Shown here: positions 1 to 10,133 of the stretch, piece after piece
How the letters are laid out: every line of letters begins with the position of its first letter
Position numbering within the stretch: the stretch's first letter is position 1
NCBI RefSeq assembly: GCF_013407925.2
Contig: NZ_CP060201.1
Span: 2,604,001-2,668,000 of the forward strand
Reading direction: 5' to 3'
Origin: Pseudomonas protegens
GTDB lineage: Bacteria > Pseudomonadota > Gammaproteobacteria > Pseudomonadales > Pseudomonadaceae
Length of the DNA stretch: 64,000 nt
Notes under the pieces: generated by a model
Database searches by the model: none
The model's input: only the letters and a program-made list of their open reading frames with translations
What the model was told of the DNA's origin: nothing
Program-made: the position numbers and the translations under genes

Positions 1-37
1 AAGAGCTTGAGATTAGATCAGTTTCAAGGCTCAAACA

Positions 38-59
38 AAAACCCGCGAAAGCGGGTTTT
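38..59 (+). terminator. Rho-independent terminator of a gene upstream of the window
   Basis: A 9-bp stem (AAAACCCGC / GCGGGTTTT) closes a GAAA tetraloop and ends in a T tract on the plus strand. It ends a transcript that began before the window. The hairpin is almost identical to the one after the tRNA-Leu gene at 284-307. Confidence 0.8.
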
Positions 60-99
60 GGCATTCTAAGTGTTTGATTTAATAAATCCAAAACAGGGG

Positions 100-128
100 T
101 TTACAGATCAAAACACGATCCGTATAGT
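100..128 (+). promoter_or_regulatory. sigma70 promoter of tRNA-Leu
   Basis: A -35 element TTTACA (100-105) lies 17 bases before a -10 element TATAGT (123-128). Transcription should start near 135, about 27 bases before the mature tRNA 5' end. Spacing and hexamers are close to the sigma70 consensus, and the promoter follows a terminator, so the tRNA is an independent unit. Confidence 0.75.
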
Positions 129-161
129 GCGCTCCATCGACACGGCGACGACGTCGATACT

Positions 162-248
162 GCCCAGATGGTGAAATTGGTAGACACGCCAGCTTCAGGT
201 GCTGGTGACCGCAAGGTCGTGGAAGTTCGAGTCTTCTTCTGGGCACCA
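162..248 (+). tRNA. tRNA-Leu (anticodon CAG)
   Basis: The acceptor stem GCCCAGA pairs with TCTGGGC and CCA is encoded after the discriminator A. The anticodon arm is CCAGC-TTCAGGT-GCTGG, so the anticodon is CAG, which reads CUG leucine codons. The long variable arm (TGGTGACCGCAAGGTCGT region) is typical of a class II tRNA, and the T arm GGAAG-TTCGAGT-CTTCT is intact. The length of 87 nt including CCA fits tRNA-Leu. It has its own promoter and terminator. Confidence 0.97.
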
Positions 249-283
249 ATTCAAAACTTGAGAGCGACGCTTTCAAGTCTCAC

Positions 284-307
284 AAAAACCCGCGAAAGCG
301 GGTTTTT
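284..307 (+). terminator. Terminator of tRNA-Leu
   Basis: A 10-bp stem AAAAACCCGC / GCGGGTTTTT with a GAAA loop ends in five T residues. It lies 35 bases after the tRNA CCA end. Confidence 0.85.
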
Positions 308-372
308 GCGTTTCTACCCCCACCGTTTCCTCACCCCCTCGCCTGACGCCGAACCCGCAAAACGCACATGAG

Positions 373-386
373 AAACGATATCGTTT
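373..386. promoter_or_regulatory. Palindrome upstream of the iron transporter, possible Fur site
   Basis: AAACGATATCGTTT is a perfect 14-bp palindrome 46 bases before the iron-binding protein start. The surrounding sequence partly fits a Fur-type array of GATAAT-like hexamers (about 12 of 19 positions by eye), and the downstream genes suit iron control. The match is imperfect, so the Fur assignment is an inference. Confidence 0.35.
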
Positions 387-432
387 ATGATTGTTACAAG
401 TTTTTGCGGCACAACAGTGAGGAAACCTGCGA

Positions 433-1458
433 ATGATGTTCAGAAACACCCTCCTTTCAACATCCCTTCTGCGTGGCTTGACCATCACTTTGCTGGGGCT
501 GACCCTGGCATCTCCACTCACCCAAGCAGCCGATAAGATTTCCCTGACCCTGTACAACGGCCAGCACAAGGAAGTCGGCGACGCCGTCGCCAAAGCCTTC
601 GAGGCCAAGACCGGAATTCACGTCAATGTGCGCAAAGGCAGCAGCAACCAGCTGGCCAGCCAAGTCGTCGAGGAAGGCCAGCGCTCTCCCGCCGACGTGA
701 TCTACACCGAAGAATCACCGCCCCTGAACAAACTCGGCGAGCAAGGCCTGCTGGCCCAGACCGACGCTGCAACCCTGGCCGTGCTGCCCAAGGAATACGT
801 GGCGGGCAACGGCACGTGGATCGGTGTCACGGCCCGGGTACGGGTGGTGGCCTTCAACCCTAAACTGATCGACGAGAAAGACCTGCCCAAGTCAGTGCTG
901 GAATTCTCCCAACCACAATGGCAAGGCAAGGTCGGCTTCGTACCGACCAGCGGTGCTTTCCAGGAACAGGCCGTAGCCATCATCAAGCTGCATGGCATGG
1001 ACGCTGCCGAGGAGTGGCTGACCGGGCTGCGTGCCTTCGGCAAGGTCTACAGCAACAACATGGTGGCACTGAAAGCCGTGGAAAACGGCGAAGTCGCTAC
1101 GGTCCTCGTGAACAACTACTACTGGTTCGCCCTGCAACGGGAAAAGGGCCAGCTGGATTCGAAACTGCACTACTTCACCGACGGCGACGTCGGCGGCCTG
1201 ATCACCGTCTCCAGCGCCGCAGTGCTCAAGTCCAGCAAGCACCCCAAAGAAGCCCAGCAATTGCTCGCCTACATGGCCAGCGAAGAAGGTCAGCGAGTGA
1301 TCACCCAGACCACCGCCGAATACCCGCTGCATAAAGGCATGGAATCGGAGCGCGGCCTCAAGCCCTTCAGCGAACTGCAGGCGCCCAAAGTGACCCCGGC
1401 CGACCTGGGCAACGCCGAGCAAGCCCTGGACCTGGAACGCGACGTCGGCCTGAATTGA
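433..1458 (+). CDS. Periplasmic Fe3+ ABC transporter substrate-binding protein (FbpA/HitA type)
   Basis: 341 aa. The N-terminus is a signal peptide: two Met, basic residues, a hydrophobic stretch and a cleavage region around LTQAA near residue 33. The mature part begins KISLTLYNGQHKEVGDAVAKAFEAKTGIHV, typical of the type-2 binding-protein fold of iron-binding proteins. Paired tyrosines (VNNYYWF, near residue 225) match the Fe3+-coordinating YY motif of FbpA proteins. GAGGAA precedes the first of two ATG codons by about 8 bases. The stop codon overlaps the permease ATG as TGATG, so the two genes are translationally coupled. The likely role is capture of ferric iron in the periplasm. The exact ligand (bare Fe3+ or a complex) cannot be told. 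Confidence 0.9.
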   Translation: MMFRNTLLSTSLLRGLTITLLGLTLASPLTQAADKISLTLYNGQHKEVGDAVAKAFEAKTGIHVNVRKGSSNQLASQVVEEGQRSPADVIYTEESPPLNKLGEQGLLAQTDAATLAVLPKEYVAGNGTWIGVTARVRVVAFNPKLIDEKDLPKSVLEFSQPQWQGKVGFVPTSGAFQEQAVAIIKLHGMDAAEEWLTGLRAFGKVYSNNMVALKAVENGEVATVLVNNYYWFALQREKGQLDSKLHYFTDGDVGGLITVSSAAVLKSSKHPKEAQQLLAYMASEEGQRVITQTTAEYPLHKGMESERGLKPFSELQAPKVTPADLGNAEQALDLERDVGLN

Positions 1459-3023
1459 TGAACCCACCGCTATCGACCCTCGCCTCACGCGCGCCCTATG
1501 TGCCAAGACGCAAGCGGCCCTCGATCTGGTTGCTGTTGCCGGTCCTGCTGCTGGTCTGCCTGAGCCTGCTGCCACTGCTCTATGTCGGGCTCAAGGCCTG
1601 GCAGGCCGGCTGGGCGCAGGCCCTGCACCTGCTATGGCGCCCTTATGTATTGCGCTTGCTAAGCAACACCCTGCTGCTGATGTTCGGGGTGACCATCGCC
1701 TGCGCCATCATCGGCCTGTCCCTGGCGTGGCTGCTGGAACGCAGCGACCTTCCGGGACGACGGATCTGGGGCGTAGTGCTGTGCCTGCCCTTCGCCGTGC
1801 CGGCTTTTGTCAGCAGCTTTACCTGGGTGTCCCTGAGCTCGGGATTCGAAGGGCTGGGCGGTGCGATCCTGGTGATGACCCTGTCCAAGTACCCGCTGGT
1901 GTTCCTGCCGGTGGCAGCCACCTTGCGCAATCTCGACCCGGCCCTTGAGGAATCGGCGCGAACCCTGGGACAAAATCGCTGGGGCGTGTTCTTTAAGATC
2001 ACCCTGCCCCTGCTCTGGCCTTCTCTGCTGGCCGGATCGCTGCTGATCGCCCTGCACATGCTGGTGGAGTTCGGCGCCCTGTCGATCATCGGCCTGCAAA
2101 CCTTCACCACCGCGATCTACCAGCAATTCGAGCTGGAATTCAGCAACGCCAACGCCGCCATGCTCTCAGCCGTGCTGCTGGCGCTGTGCCTGATCCTGCT
2201 GGGCCTGGAACTGCGGGTTCGGGGCAAGGGGCGCCATGTGCGCACCGGCCAGGGCGCAGCACGACACGCCGAACAAGTGCGATTGGGGCACTGGTCCGCT
2301 GGGGGACAAATCTACTGCCTGCTACTGACCGTGATCGGCAGCGGCATCCCCCTGGGCATGCTCGCCTACTGGCTGGCAGTGGGCTCATCGGCCGCCTTTC
2401 CAGTGGCCGCCATCAGCCAGGCGCTGCTTTCCTCCCTGGCACTGTCTCTGGGCGGTGCCGGTCTGTGCCTGGTGCTGGCGGTGCCAGTGGGCCTGCTGGT
2501 GGTGCGCTACAAGGGGCCGCTGGCGCTCTGGGCCGAACGCCTGCCCTACCTGCTGCACGCCCTGCCAGGCCTGGTGATCGCCCTGACCCTGGTGTATTTC
2601 GCCCTGCACTATGTGCCGGCGCTGTATCAAACCTCGGCGCTGCTCCTGATCGCCTATGCCTTGCTGTTCCTGCCGCTGGCCCAGGCGCCGATCCGCACGG
2701 CACTGAACAAGGCGGCGCCACAGCTGGAAGAGGCGGCCAGAACCCTCGGCGCGTCGTCGTTCAGCGCTTTCTGCCGGGTGACCCTGCCGATCATCTTTCC
2801 TGCGCTGGGTGCGGCGTTTGCCCTGGTGTTTCTGGATGCCATGAAAGAGCTGACCGCGACACTGCTCCTCAGCCCGACAGGGCTGAACACCCTGGCCACG
2901 GAGGTCTGGGCGCATACGGCGAATGTGGAGTTTGCGGCAGCGGCACCTTATGCGGCGCTGCTGATTCTGGTGTCGGGGCTGCCGGTGTATCTACTGACGA
3001 CGCGGATGTATTTGAGTCGCTGA
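1458..3023 (+). CDS. Fe3+ ABC transporter permease, fused two-domain FbpB/HitB type
   Basis: About 521 aa and strongly hydrophobic, with two homologous permease halves giving roughly 12 membrane segments. Each half carries an EAA-loop-like sequence: EESARTLGQNRWGVFFKITLPL in the first half and EEAARTLGASSFSAFCRVTLP in the second. These are the contact sites for the ATPase. I start at ATG 1458, which overlaps the upstream TGA; the longer frame begins with TTG three bases earlier. It should form the inner-membrane channel for the binding protein encoded just upstream. No ATPase gene follows; the next gene is convergent, so a nucleotide-binding subunit must come from elsewhere. Confidence 0.9.
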   Translation: MNPPLSTLASRAPYVPRRKRPSIWLLLPVLLLVCLSLLPLLYVGLKAWQAGWAQALHLLWRPYVLRLLSNTLLLMFGVTIACAIIGLSLAWLLERSDLPGRRIWGVVLCLPFAVPAFVSSFTWVSLSSGFEGLGGAILVMTLSKYPLVFLPVAATLRNLDPALEESARTLGQNRWGVFFKITLPLLWPSLLAGSLLIALHMLVEFGALSIIGLQTFTTAIYQQFELEFSNANAAMLSAVLLALCLILLGLELRVRGKGRHVRTGQGAARHAEQVRLGHWSAGGQIYCLLLTVIGSGIPLGMLAYWLAVGSSAAFPVAAISQALLSSLALSLGGAGLCLVLAVPVGLLVVRYKGPLALWAERLPYLLHALPGLVIALTLVYFALHYVPALYQTSALLLIAYALLFLPLAQAPIRTALNKAAPQLEEAARTLGASSFSAFCRVTLPIIFPALGAAFALVFLDAMKELTATLLLSPTGLNTLATEVWAHTANVEFAAAAPYAALLILVSGLPVYLLTTRMYLSR

Positions 3024-3029
3024 AAAGTA

Positions 3030-3086
3030 CTTCGCCGGCAAGCCGGCTCCTACACAACGGTCGTAAGAGCTGGCTTGCCGGCGAAG
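3030..3086. repeat. Inverted pair of Pseudomonas REP elements
   Basis: CTTCGCCGGCAAGCCGGCTC followed by CTACA (3030-3054) faces its near inverse copy GCTGGCTTGCCGGCGAAG (3069-3086). Both have the GC-rich imperfect palindrome of Pseudomonas REPs. The pair fills the gap between the convergent permease and chemoreceptor genes and could form one large hairpin acting as a bidirectional terminator. Confidence 0.85.
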
Positions 3087-3088
3087 CG

Positions 3089-5023
3089 TCAGGCGCGGAA
3101 CTGGCCGAGGCTGGCCTTGAGCTGCGCCGCCAGGCTGTCCAGCACCTTGCCACTGGCGGTGGTTTCCACCACCGCCTGGGCCGCCCGCTCGGCCTGGGCA
3201 TGGATGGTTTCCACCCGCCCACGCACCGCTTGCGCACCCTGAGCCTGATGAGCCGCGGCCTGGGTGGCCAAGCCAATCGCGGCATGCACCTGCTCGACCG
3301 AAGACTGCACCGTCTGCTGCAGGCGCACACTGTCACGCAGCACCAGCAAACCCTCGCTGGCCTGACGACCGGCCTGACCAATAGCCGCCACCGCCTCCCG
3401 CGCGCCCTGTTGCAAAGCGCCGATATGGGCCTGGATATCGCCAGTGGAACTCTGGGTCTTGCTGGCCAGGGCTCGCACCTCATCGGCCACGACGGCAAAT
3501 CCGCGCCCGGTTTCACCGGCGCGCGCCGCTTCGATCGCCGCATTCAGCGCCAGCAGGTTGGTCTGTTCGGCAATGCCATGAATCACCGTCAGCACCACCT
3601 CGATCTGCTCGCTCTGCTGAGCCAGGCGCTCGATCACCTTGGCCCCGGTATCCACCTGCCCGGCCAGGGCCTCAATCAGGCTGCCGACCTGCTCCGAAGT
3701 GCGAGTGTTCTCGTCAGTGGCCTGACGGATCTCCACCACCTGCTGCAACGCCGCCTGCATCGCCTGGCTTTCCGCCTGGGCCTCATCAGCCATCTGCGAC
3801 AGCGCCCGCAGGCTTTCAGCCACCTCGTCACGCTGCGCTTCGGCCGCCGCATCGGCGCCAGCGTTACGCTGGCTCATGGCGCCGATCTCGACCCCGGTCC
3901 GCTGCGCCACGTCGCCCGCCTCACGCACGATGGGTTGCAACTTATCCACAAAGCGATTCACCGCCGAAGCCATGTCGCCGATCTCATCATTGCTGTTGAG
4001 CGGCACCCGCTTGGTCAGGTCACCCTCGCCCGCAGCCAAGTCATTGAGGGCAGAAATCAACAGGTGCAACTTGTTCACCACGCGCCGCCCCAGCACCACC
4101 GCCAGCAACAGCAGCAGCGCCAGCCCCACCAGCGCCAGGCCTACACCAATCTGCCAGCGCAGCGTCGCTGCCGCCTCTTGCACCGTACTGGCGGTATTGG
4201 CCTGCATCTGCGCGGCAGTGGCCTGGGCCGACTGCAAGCGTGAACGCATGGCCGCCGAACTGTCGGCAGAGGCGCCCTTGAGACTGTCGCCGACCAACTG
4301 GTCACTGCTGGCGATCAATGCCCCAAAACGCTGATCCAGAGCGGCAATATCCGCCTCCACGGAAGCCGTGGACACCCCCATCAGCACCTTGCCGATCTCG
4401 ACCCCATTGGGGTTGATCGATGCTTCCAGGTAGTAGACCGACGGATCGTTCTTGGCCGCATCCAGCACCTTGTCCAAGGCCCGATCACCCTTGCCCTTCT
4501 CCAGCAAAGCCTTGTTGATCGGATTCTCGCGATTCAGGTAACGCGTCAGGTGTTCACCCGCCGCATCGTCATAAACCACGAACAACACGTTGGGATTACG
4601 CTGGGCACGTCGTGCGAACTCGGACAAAGTCGGCACATCACTGTCCCACATGGCACGTGGCGCCACGGAGGCCAGCAACTGAGCCATGTCATTGGCGGAG
4701 TCCTTCAGGTCCTTTTCCAGGGCCGCACGCAGTTGCACCTGCTCTTCCTTGAGACGGGAAGACAGGCCGGCGGTAAGACGCTGACGGGTGCTGCTGGACA
4801 GGCTCTCCAGGCTGGAAGTGACTTCCTTGCCTGCCTGCTCGAGTTCGCCAGACAACTTCTGGCTATCGACACCCAAACGCGAAGCCAGATCAGCCTCCAG
4901 GGCAGTCACCGTGCTCCGAGTCAGGGCAACGGCGAGCACGACCTGCACCAAAAGGGCGATACCGAGGGTAACGAACACAGGCCGCAATAAACGGCTTTGT
5001 AACAGTGAGAGAACGGCCGACAC
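3089..5023 (-). CDS. Methyl-accepting chemotaxis protein
   Basis: About 644 aa from the GTG at 5023. That start has AGAGGGA six bases upstream, whereas the in-frame ATG at 5050 has no ribosome binding site. Order: membrane segment ([19 protein letters not shown]), periplasmic domain of about 250 residues, second membrane segment ([19 protein letters not shown]), HAMP domain, then a long coiled-coil signalling domain. The signalling tip [19 protein letters not shown] is the invariant CheA/CheW hairpin. The periplasmic part contains [18 protein letters not shown] and [23 protein letters not shown], which suggest a Cache-like fold, but its ligand is unknown. There is no C-terminal pentapeptide for CheR/CheB docking. 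The gene stands alone. Confidence 0.95.
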   Translation of the reverse strand: MSAVLSLLQSRLLRPVFVTLGIALLVQVVLAVALTRSTVTALEADLASRLGVDSQKLSGELEQAGKEVTSSLESLSSSTRQRLTAGLSSRLKEEQVQLRAALEKDLKDSANDMAQLLASVAPRAMWDSDVPTLSEFARRAQRNPNVLFVVYDDAAGEHLTRYLNRENPINKALLEKGKGDRALDKVLDAAKNDPSVYYLEASINPNGVEIGKVLMGVSTASVEADIAALDQRFGALIASSDQLVGDSLKGASADSSAAMRSRLQSAQATAAQMQANTASTVQEAAATLRWQIGVGLALVGLALLLLLAVVLGRRVVNKLHLLISALNDLAAGEGDLTKRVPLNSNDEIGDMASAVNRFVDKLQPIVREAGDVAQRTGVEIGAMSQRNAGADAAAEAQRDEVAESLRALSQMADEAQAESQAMQAALQQVVEIRQATDENTRTSEQVGSLIEALAGQVDTGAKVIERLAQQSEQIEVVLTVIHGIAEQTNLLALNAAIEAARAGETGRGFAVVADEVRALASKTQSSTGDIQAHIGALQQGAREAVAAIGQAGRQASEGLLVLRDSVRLQQTVQSSVEQVHAAIGLATQAAAHQAQGAQAVRGRVETIHAQAERAAQAVVETTASGKVLDSLAAQLKASLGQFRA

Positions 5024-5117
5024 AGGAAATCCCTCTACTTTTGACGCCATTATTCTGATGGCACTCTAGAAGTGGATTTCACAGCAAGGGTCGTGCCGCG
5101 CGGCGCACAGAAACGAC

Positions 5118-5148
5118 AAAGGGCCCAATCAAGGGCCCTTTGGTTTTT
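5118..5148 (-). terminator. Terminator downstream of purA
   Basis: A perfect 9-bp stem AAAGGGCCC / GGGCCCTTT with a 6-nt loop lies 21 bases after the purA stop. The minus side continues TTTGTCGTTT and the plus side has five T residues, so it could work in both directions. Confidence 0.75.
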
Positions 5149-5162
5149 ACATCAACGACTTA

Positions 5163-6509
<1,347 letters not shown>

Positions 6510-7697
6510 TCAAGAAGCCAGCGGCAATACTTGCCAAAGCCCATTCTGCTGAATCAATTGCCGGTCGCAGTCCGCTTCACGGGCGGCGGCCAAAGGTTGT
6601 CCAGGCAACGCCTGAACCACACGCTGACCCTCACTGCGCAACTGGCAGACGGTCTGCCAGAGTGCCGCGTCAGTGCTGTCCGGCATCCAGATACCGCCGG
6701 ACGGTAGCTCGACTTCAGCACGCCCCAGGGTCACCAGGGTTTTCAAATCGGTGGAGAAACCGGTCGCCGGACGGGCACGCCCGAAGTCCGCGCCGATGTC
6801 ATCGTAACGACCGCCCTGGGCAATGGATTGACCCACGCCCGGCACGAAAACCGCGAACACCACACCAGTGTGATAGTGATAGCCACGCAGCTCGCCCAAG
6901 TCGAAGTACAACGGCAAGTCCGGGAAACGCACCGACAAGCGCTCGGCGATCGTCAGCAACTCATCCAGCGCCAACAGCACCGAAGTCGGTGCGCCAGCCA
7001 GGCGACGGCGAGCATCACTCAGGACCTCACGACTGCCGCACAACTCCACCAGGGAGCGCAGCATGTCGGCCAGATCGGCCGGTAGGCCCTGGGTCAGGCT
7101 GATGACTTCATCGATCGCCTTGCGCTGCAGGGCATCGAACAATTGTTGCTCCACGGCACCGGACAGGCCGGCAGCCTGGGCCAGGCCGCGGTAGATGCCC
7201 ACATGCCCCAGATCCATGTGCACATCCGGCACATCGGCCAGTTGCAGCATGGCCAGCATCAGGCTGATGACTTCGACGTCACTGCTCGGGCTGGCATCGC
7301 CATACAACTCGGCGCCCAGCTGGATCGGGCTGCGCGAGGACGACAAGGCTCGGGGCTGCGCATGCAGCACGCTGCCGGCATAGCACAGGCGGCTCGGCCC
7401 TTCGCGGCGCAGAGTGTGAGCATCGATACGCGCCACCTGCGGCGTGATGTCGGCCCGGAAACCCATCTGCCGGCCCGACTGCGGGTCGATGACCTTGAAG
7501 GTGCGCAGATCCAGGTCCTGGCCGGCGCCCGTCAGCAGGGATTCCAGGTATTCGATATGGGGAGTAACGACGAACTCGTAACCCCAGCTCTGAAACAGAT
7601 CCAACACCTGACGACGCGCTACTTCGATGCGCGCCGCTTCCGGCGGCAATACTTCTTCGATGCCATCTGGCAGCAGCCAGCGGTCTACCGTTGCCAT
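6510..7697 (-). CDS. hisZ: ATP phosphoribosyltransferase regulatory subunit
   Basis: 395 aa. HisZ is a catalytically inactive histidyl-tRNA-synthetase-like protein that joins the short form of HisG to make the first enzyme of histidine synthesis. Visible traits are the class II synthetase-like core ([18 protein letters not shown], motif 2 region; [14 protein letters not shown] near the C-terminal part) and the absence of a C-terminal anticodon-binding domain. No hisG is nearby. The neighbour purA is downstream on the same strand; both pathways use or deplete adenine nucleotides, which may explain the pairing (inference). Confidence 0.95.
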   Translation of the reverse strand: MATVDRWLLPDGIEEVLPPEAARIEVARRQVLDLFQSWGYEFVVTPHIEYLESLLTGAGQDLDLRTFKVIDPQSGRQMGFRADITPQVARIDAHTLRREGPSRLCYAGSVLHAQPRALSSSRSPIQLGAELYGDASPSSDVEVISLMLAMLQLADVPDVHMDLGHVGIYRGLAQAAGLSGAVEQQLFDALQRKAIDEVISLTQGLPADLADMLRSLVELCGSREVLSDARRRLAGAPTSVLLALDELLTIAERLSVRFPDLPLYFDLGELRGYHYHTGVVFAVFVPGVGQSIAQGGRYDDIGADFGRARPATGFSTDLKTLVTLGRAEVELPSGGIWMPDSTDAALWQTVCQLRSEGQRVVQALPGQPLAAAREADCDRQLIQQNGLWQVLPLAS

Positions 7698-7880
7698 TAC
7701 GCCATTCCCCTATGGTCCGGGCGGCAAGCCTGGGGCCAGCCTTAGAGTGAAGCAGAAAACAGTCGTATCCGACGCGAGCTCAGCCGGACAGGCAGCCAGG
7801 AATCAGCTGTACAGACCATTTTCCTCGAAAAATCTCACCGGGCTCTTGAACGAGCCACGGCCAATCAAAGATGCAGACGC
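7698..7880. other. Leader region of hisZ, no gene seen
   Basis: This stretch between the hflC terminator and the hisZ start has no convincing open frame with a ribosome binding site. It should contain the hisZ-purA promoter on the minus strand, but I could not identify strong -35/-10 elements by eye. Confidence 0.5.
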
Positions 7881-7903
7881 AAAAAAGCCGGGAATTTCCC
7901 GGC
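7881..7903 (-). terminator. Terminator after hflC
   Basis: On the minus strand GCCGGGAAATTCCCGGC is an 8-bp perfect palindromic stem followed directly by six T residues. It ends the long nnrD-tsaE-amiB-mutL-miaA-hfq-hflX-hflK-hflC gene string about 90 bases after hflC. Confidence 0.9.
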
Positions 7904-7989
7904 TGCCGCATCATACACCCGTTTTCCCAAAGGATCACCCCGCGAGGCATTTTAGCCGCCCGGCGGGGTGTTCCCGGATCAGGGCCTGA

Positions 7990-8859
7990 TCAAGGCTTGG
8001 ACTTTTCCAGGTAGTGGAAAAAGTCGCTGCTTGGGTCCAGAACCATGACGTCGGATTTGTTCGCGAAGCTTTCACGGTAGGCACGCAGGCTACGATAGAA
8101 CGCGTAGAACTCCTGATCCTGACCGTAGGCCTTGGCATAGATCGCCGCTGCCTGGGCATCGCCATCACCGCGCACTTCTTCAGACTCGCGATAGGCTTCA
8201 GCCAGCAACACACGACGCTGACGATCCGCGTCGGCACGAATGCCTTCCGCCAGCTCGTTACCCTTGGCCCGGTGCTCACGAGCTTCACGCTCACGCTCGG
8301 TGCTCATGCGCTCGAACACGCTGCGGTTCACTTCCTTCGGCAGATCGATCGCCTTGACCCGGACATCGACCACTTCGATACCCAGTTCCTTCTCGGCCAT
8401 CTTGTTCAGCGAAGCGGTGATATCCGCCATCAGCGCGTCACGCTCGCCGGAAACCACTTCATGCAGGGTGCGCTTACCAAACTGGTCACGCAGGCCCGAT
8501 TCCAGACGACGGGACAGACGCTCGTCGGCGATCTGCTTGAGGCCGGAAGTAGCGGTGTAGAAGCGCTCGGCATCCTTCACGCGCCACTTGGCATAGGCAT
8601 CCACCATCACGGCTTTCTTTTCCAGAGTCAGGAAGCGCTGCGTCGGTGCATCCAGAGTCATCAGGCGCGCGTCGAACTTCCGCACCTGGTTCACATAGGG
8701 CACTTTCACATGCAGGCCAGGCTGGACATCGGCCTGGACCACACGACCGAACTGCAGCAACACCGCGCGCTCGGTCTGAGCGACGATGTAGAAGCTGTTC
8801 CAGGCAACCACCGCCACGACAACGCCCACGATCAGGGCGATCAGCGATTTATTGCTCAT
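7990..8859 (-). CDS. hflC: FtsH protease modulator HflC
   Basis: 289 aa. One N-terminal membrane segment (SLIALIVGVVVAVVAWNSFYIV) is followed by an SPFH/band-7 domain (VVQADVQPGLHVKVPYVNQVRKFDAR) and a coiled-coil region rich in Arg, Glu and Ala. HflC forms a large periplasm-facing complex with HflK around the FtsH protease and modulates its access to membrane substrates. Its ATG overlaps the hflK stop codon (TGATG), which fits stoichiometric synthesis. A terminator follows. Confidence 0.97.
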   Translation of the reverse strand: MSNKSLIALIVGVVVAVVAWNSFYIVAQTERAVLLQFGRVVQADVQPGLHVKVPYVNQVRKFDARLMTLDAPTQRFLTLEKKAVMVDAYAKWRVKDAERFYTATSGLKQIADERLSRRLESGLRDQFGKRTLHEVVSGERDALMADITASLNKMAEKELGIEVVDVRVKAIDLPKEVNRSVFERMSTEREREAREHRAKGNELAEGIRADADRQRRVLLAEAYRESEEVRGDGDAQAAAIYAKAYGQDQEFYAFYRSLRAYRESFANKSDVMVLDPSSDFFHYLEKSKP

Positions 8860-10037
8860 CAGCGACTCTCCCTAGAACGCGTCTGCTGCTGTTGCTGCAT
8901 ATGATCAGCCGCAGCGCGCGCATTCGCTTCATTGCTGGCCGCAGCAGCCGAGCCCGTTACCGGAGCAGCGCCGCTACGACCACTGTCGATCATCTTGTCC
9001 AGCGGCAGGTAGAGCAGGTTGTTCTGCCCACCCTTGCTGCCGGTCACCAACACCTTGCTGGTGTTGCTGAAAACTTCCTGCATGGTGTCCAGGTACAGGC
9101 GCTGACGTGTGACTTCAGGCGCCTTGCGGTACTCGGCGACCAGCTTGGTGAAGCGATCCGCCTCACCCTTGGCCCGAGAAACCACTTCGTCGCGATAACC
9201 GTTGGCATCCTCGAGGATGCGCTGAGCCTGACCACGCGCCTCCGGCACGACGCCGTTGGCATAGGTTTCAGCCTGGTTGCGCGAGCGCTGTTCATCTTCA
9301 CGGGCGCGGATCACGTCGTCGAAGGCTTCCTGCACTTCACGCGGTGCAGCTGCGCTCTGTACGTTCACCTGAGTCACGGTGATACCGGTGCGGTAGTTGT
9401 CGAGGAAACGTTGCAGACGCTCCTTGATCTCACTGGCCATCAATTCACGGCCTTCAGTCAGCACCTGGTCCATGGCGGTGGAACCCACCACATGGCGCAG
9501 GGCGCTGTCGGTCGCATGCTGCAGGCTGATTTCCGGCTGATCAACGTTCAGCACGAAGTCCTGCAGGTTGCTGATCTTGTACTGCACGGTCAGTGGCACT
9601 TCGACGATGTTCTCGTCCTCGGTGAGCATCTGCCCCTGCTTGGTGTAGGCACGCTCGCGCGTGACGTTTTCCATGTACTTGCGATCGATCGGCGGGAAGT
9701 AGATGTTCAGACCCGGGCCGACGGTTTCGTAGTATTTGCCGAAGCGCAGCACCACGGCCTGCTCCTGCTCGTCGACTACATAAACCGCGCTGTACAGCCA
9801 CACGGCCGCCAGCACGACAAGACCAATACCCAGCAAGCCGAAACCACCGCCCTTGCCGGAGCTACCGCCGTCATCACCACGTTTCTTACCACCACCGAAC
9901 AACCCGTTCAGGCTTTCCTGCAGCTTACGGAAGGCCTCGTCGAGATCTGGTGGCCCCTTGCGATCGCCATTATTGCGGCGCTTACCACCCCAAGGGTCCT
10001 GATTATTCGAGTTGCCACCCGGCTCATTCCAAGCCAT
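8859..10037 (-). CDS. hflK: FtsH protease modulator HflK
   Basis: 392 aa from ATG 10037 (MAWNEPGGNSNNQDPWGG). GGAG lies six bases before that codon, while the longer frame adds 12 residues without support. The Gly/Asn-rich cytoplasmic N-terminus is typical of HflK. A membrane segment (GLLGIGLVVLAAVWLYSAVYVV) and an SPFH domain (VDEQEQAVVLRFGKYYETVGPGLN) follow, then a helical region and a Gln-rich tail. It partners with HflC in the FtsH-associated complex. It sits 96 bases after hflX. Confidence 0.97.
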   Translation of the reverse strand: MAWNEPGGNSNNQDPWGGKRRNNGDRKGPPDLDEAFRKLQESLNGLFGGGKKRGDDGGSSGKGGGFGLLGIGLVVLAAVWLYSAVYVVDEQEQAVVLRFGKYYETVGPGLNIYFPPIDRKYMENVTRERAYTKQGQMLTEDENIVEVPLTVQYKISNLQDFVLNVDQPEISLQHATDSALRHVVGSTAMDQVLTEGRELMASEIKERLQRFLDNYRTGITVTQVNVQSAAAPREVQEAFDDVIRAREDEQRSRNQAETYANGVVPEARGQAQRILEDANGYRDEVVSRAKGEADRFTKLVAEYRKAPEVTRQRLYLDTMQEVFSNTSKVLVTGSKGGQNNLLYLPLDKMIDSGRSGAAPVTGSAAAASNEANARAAADHMQQQQQTRSRESR

Positions 10038-10133
10038 AGCGCTCTCCATCTGATAAAGCAAAGACGCACCCACGGCGCGCCGACCAATGCTACAGAATGC
10101 CTGCTACAGCGGCACAACCGCTTGCCCAGGCTT

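Noticed and set aside
2186..4243. A 685-codon open frame overlapping the permease and chemoreceptor genes
   Set aside because: It lies out of frame or antisense to two clear genes, is a low-complexity Arg/Pro/Gly/Gln product, and comes from high-GC codon structure.
5041..5080. FliA-like promoter before the chemoreceptor gene
   Set aside because: GAAA-N14-GCCATCAG matches only about half of the -10 consensus, too weak to call.
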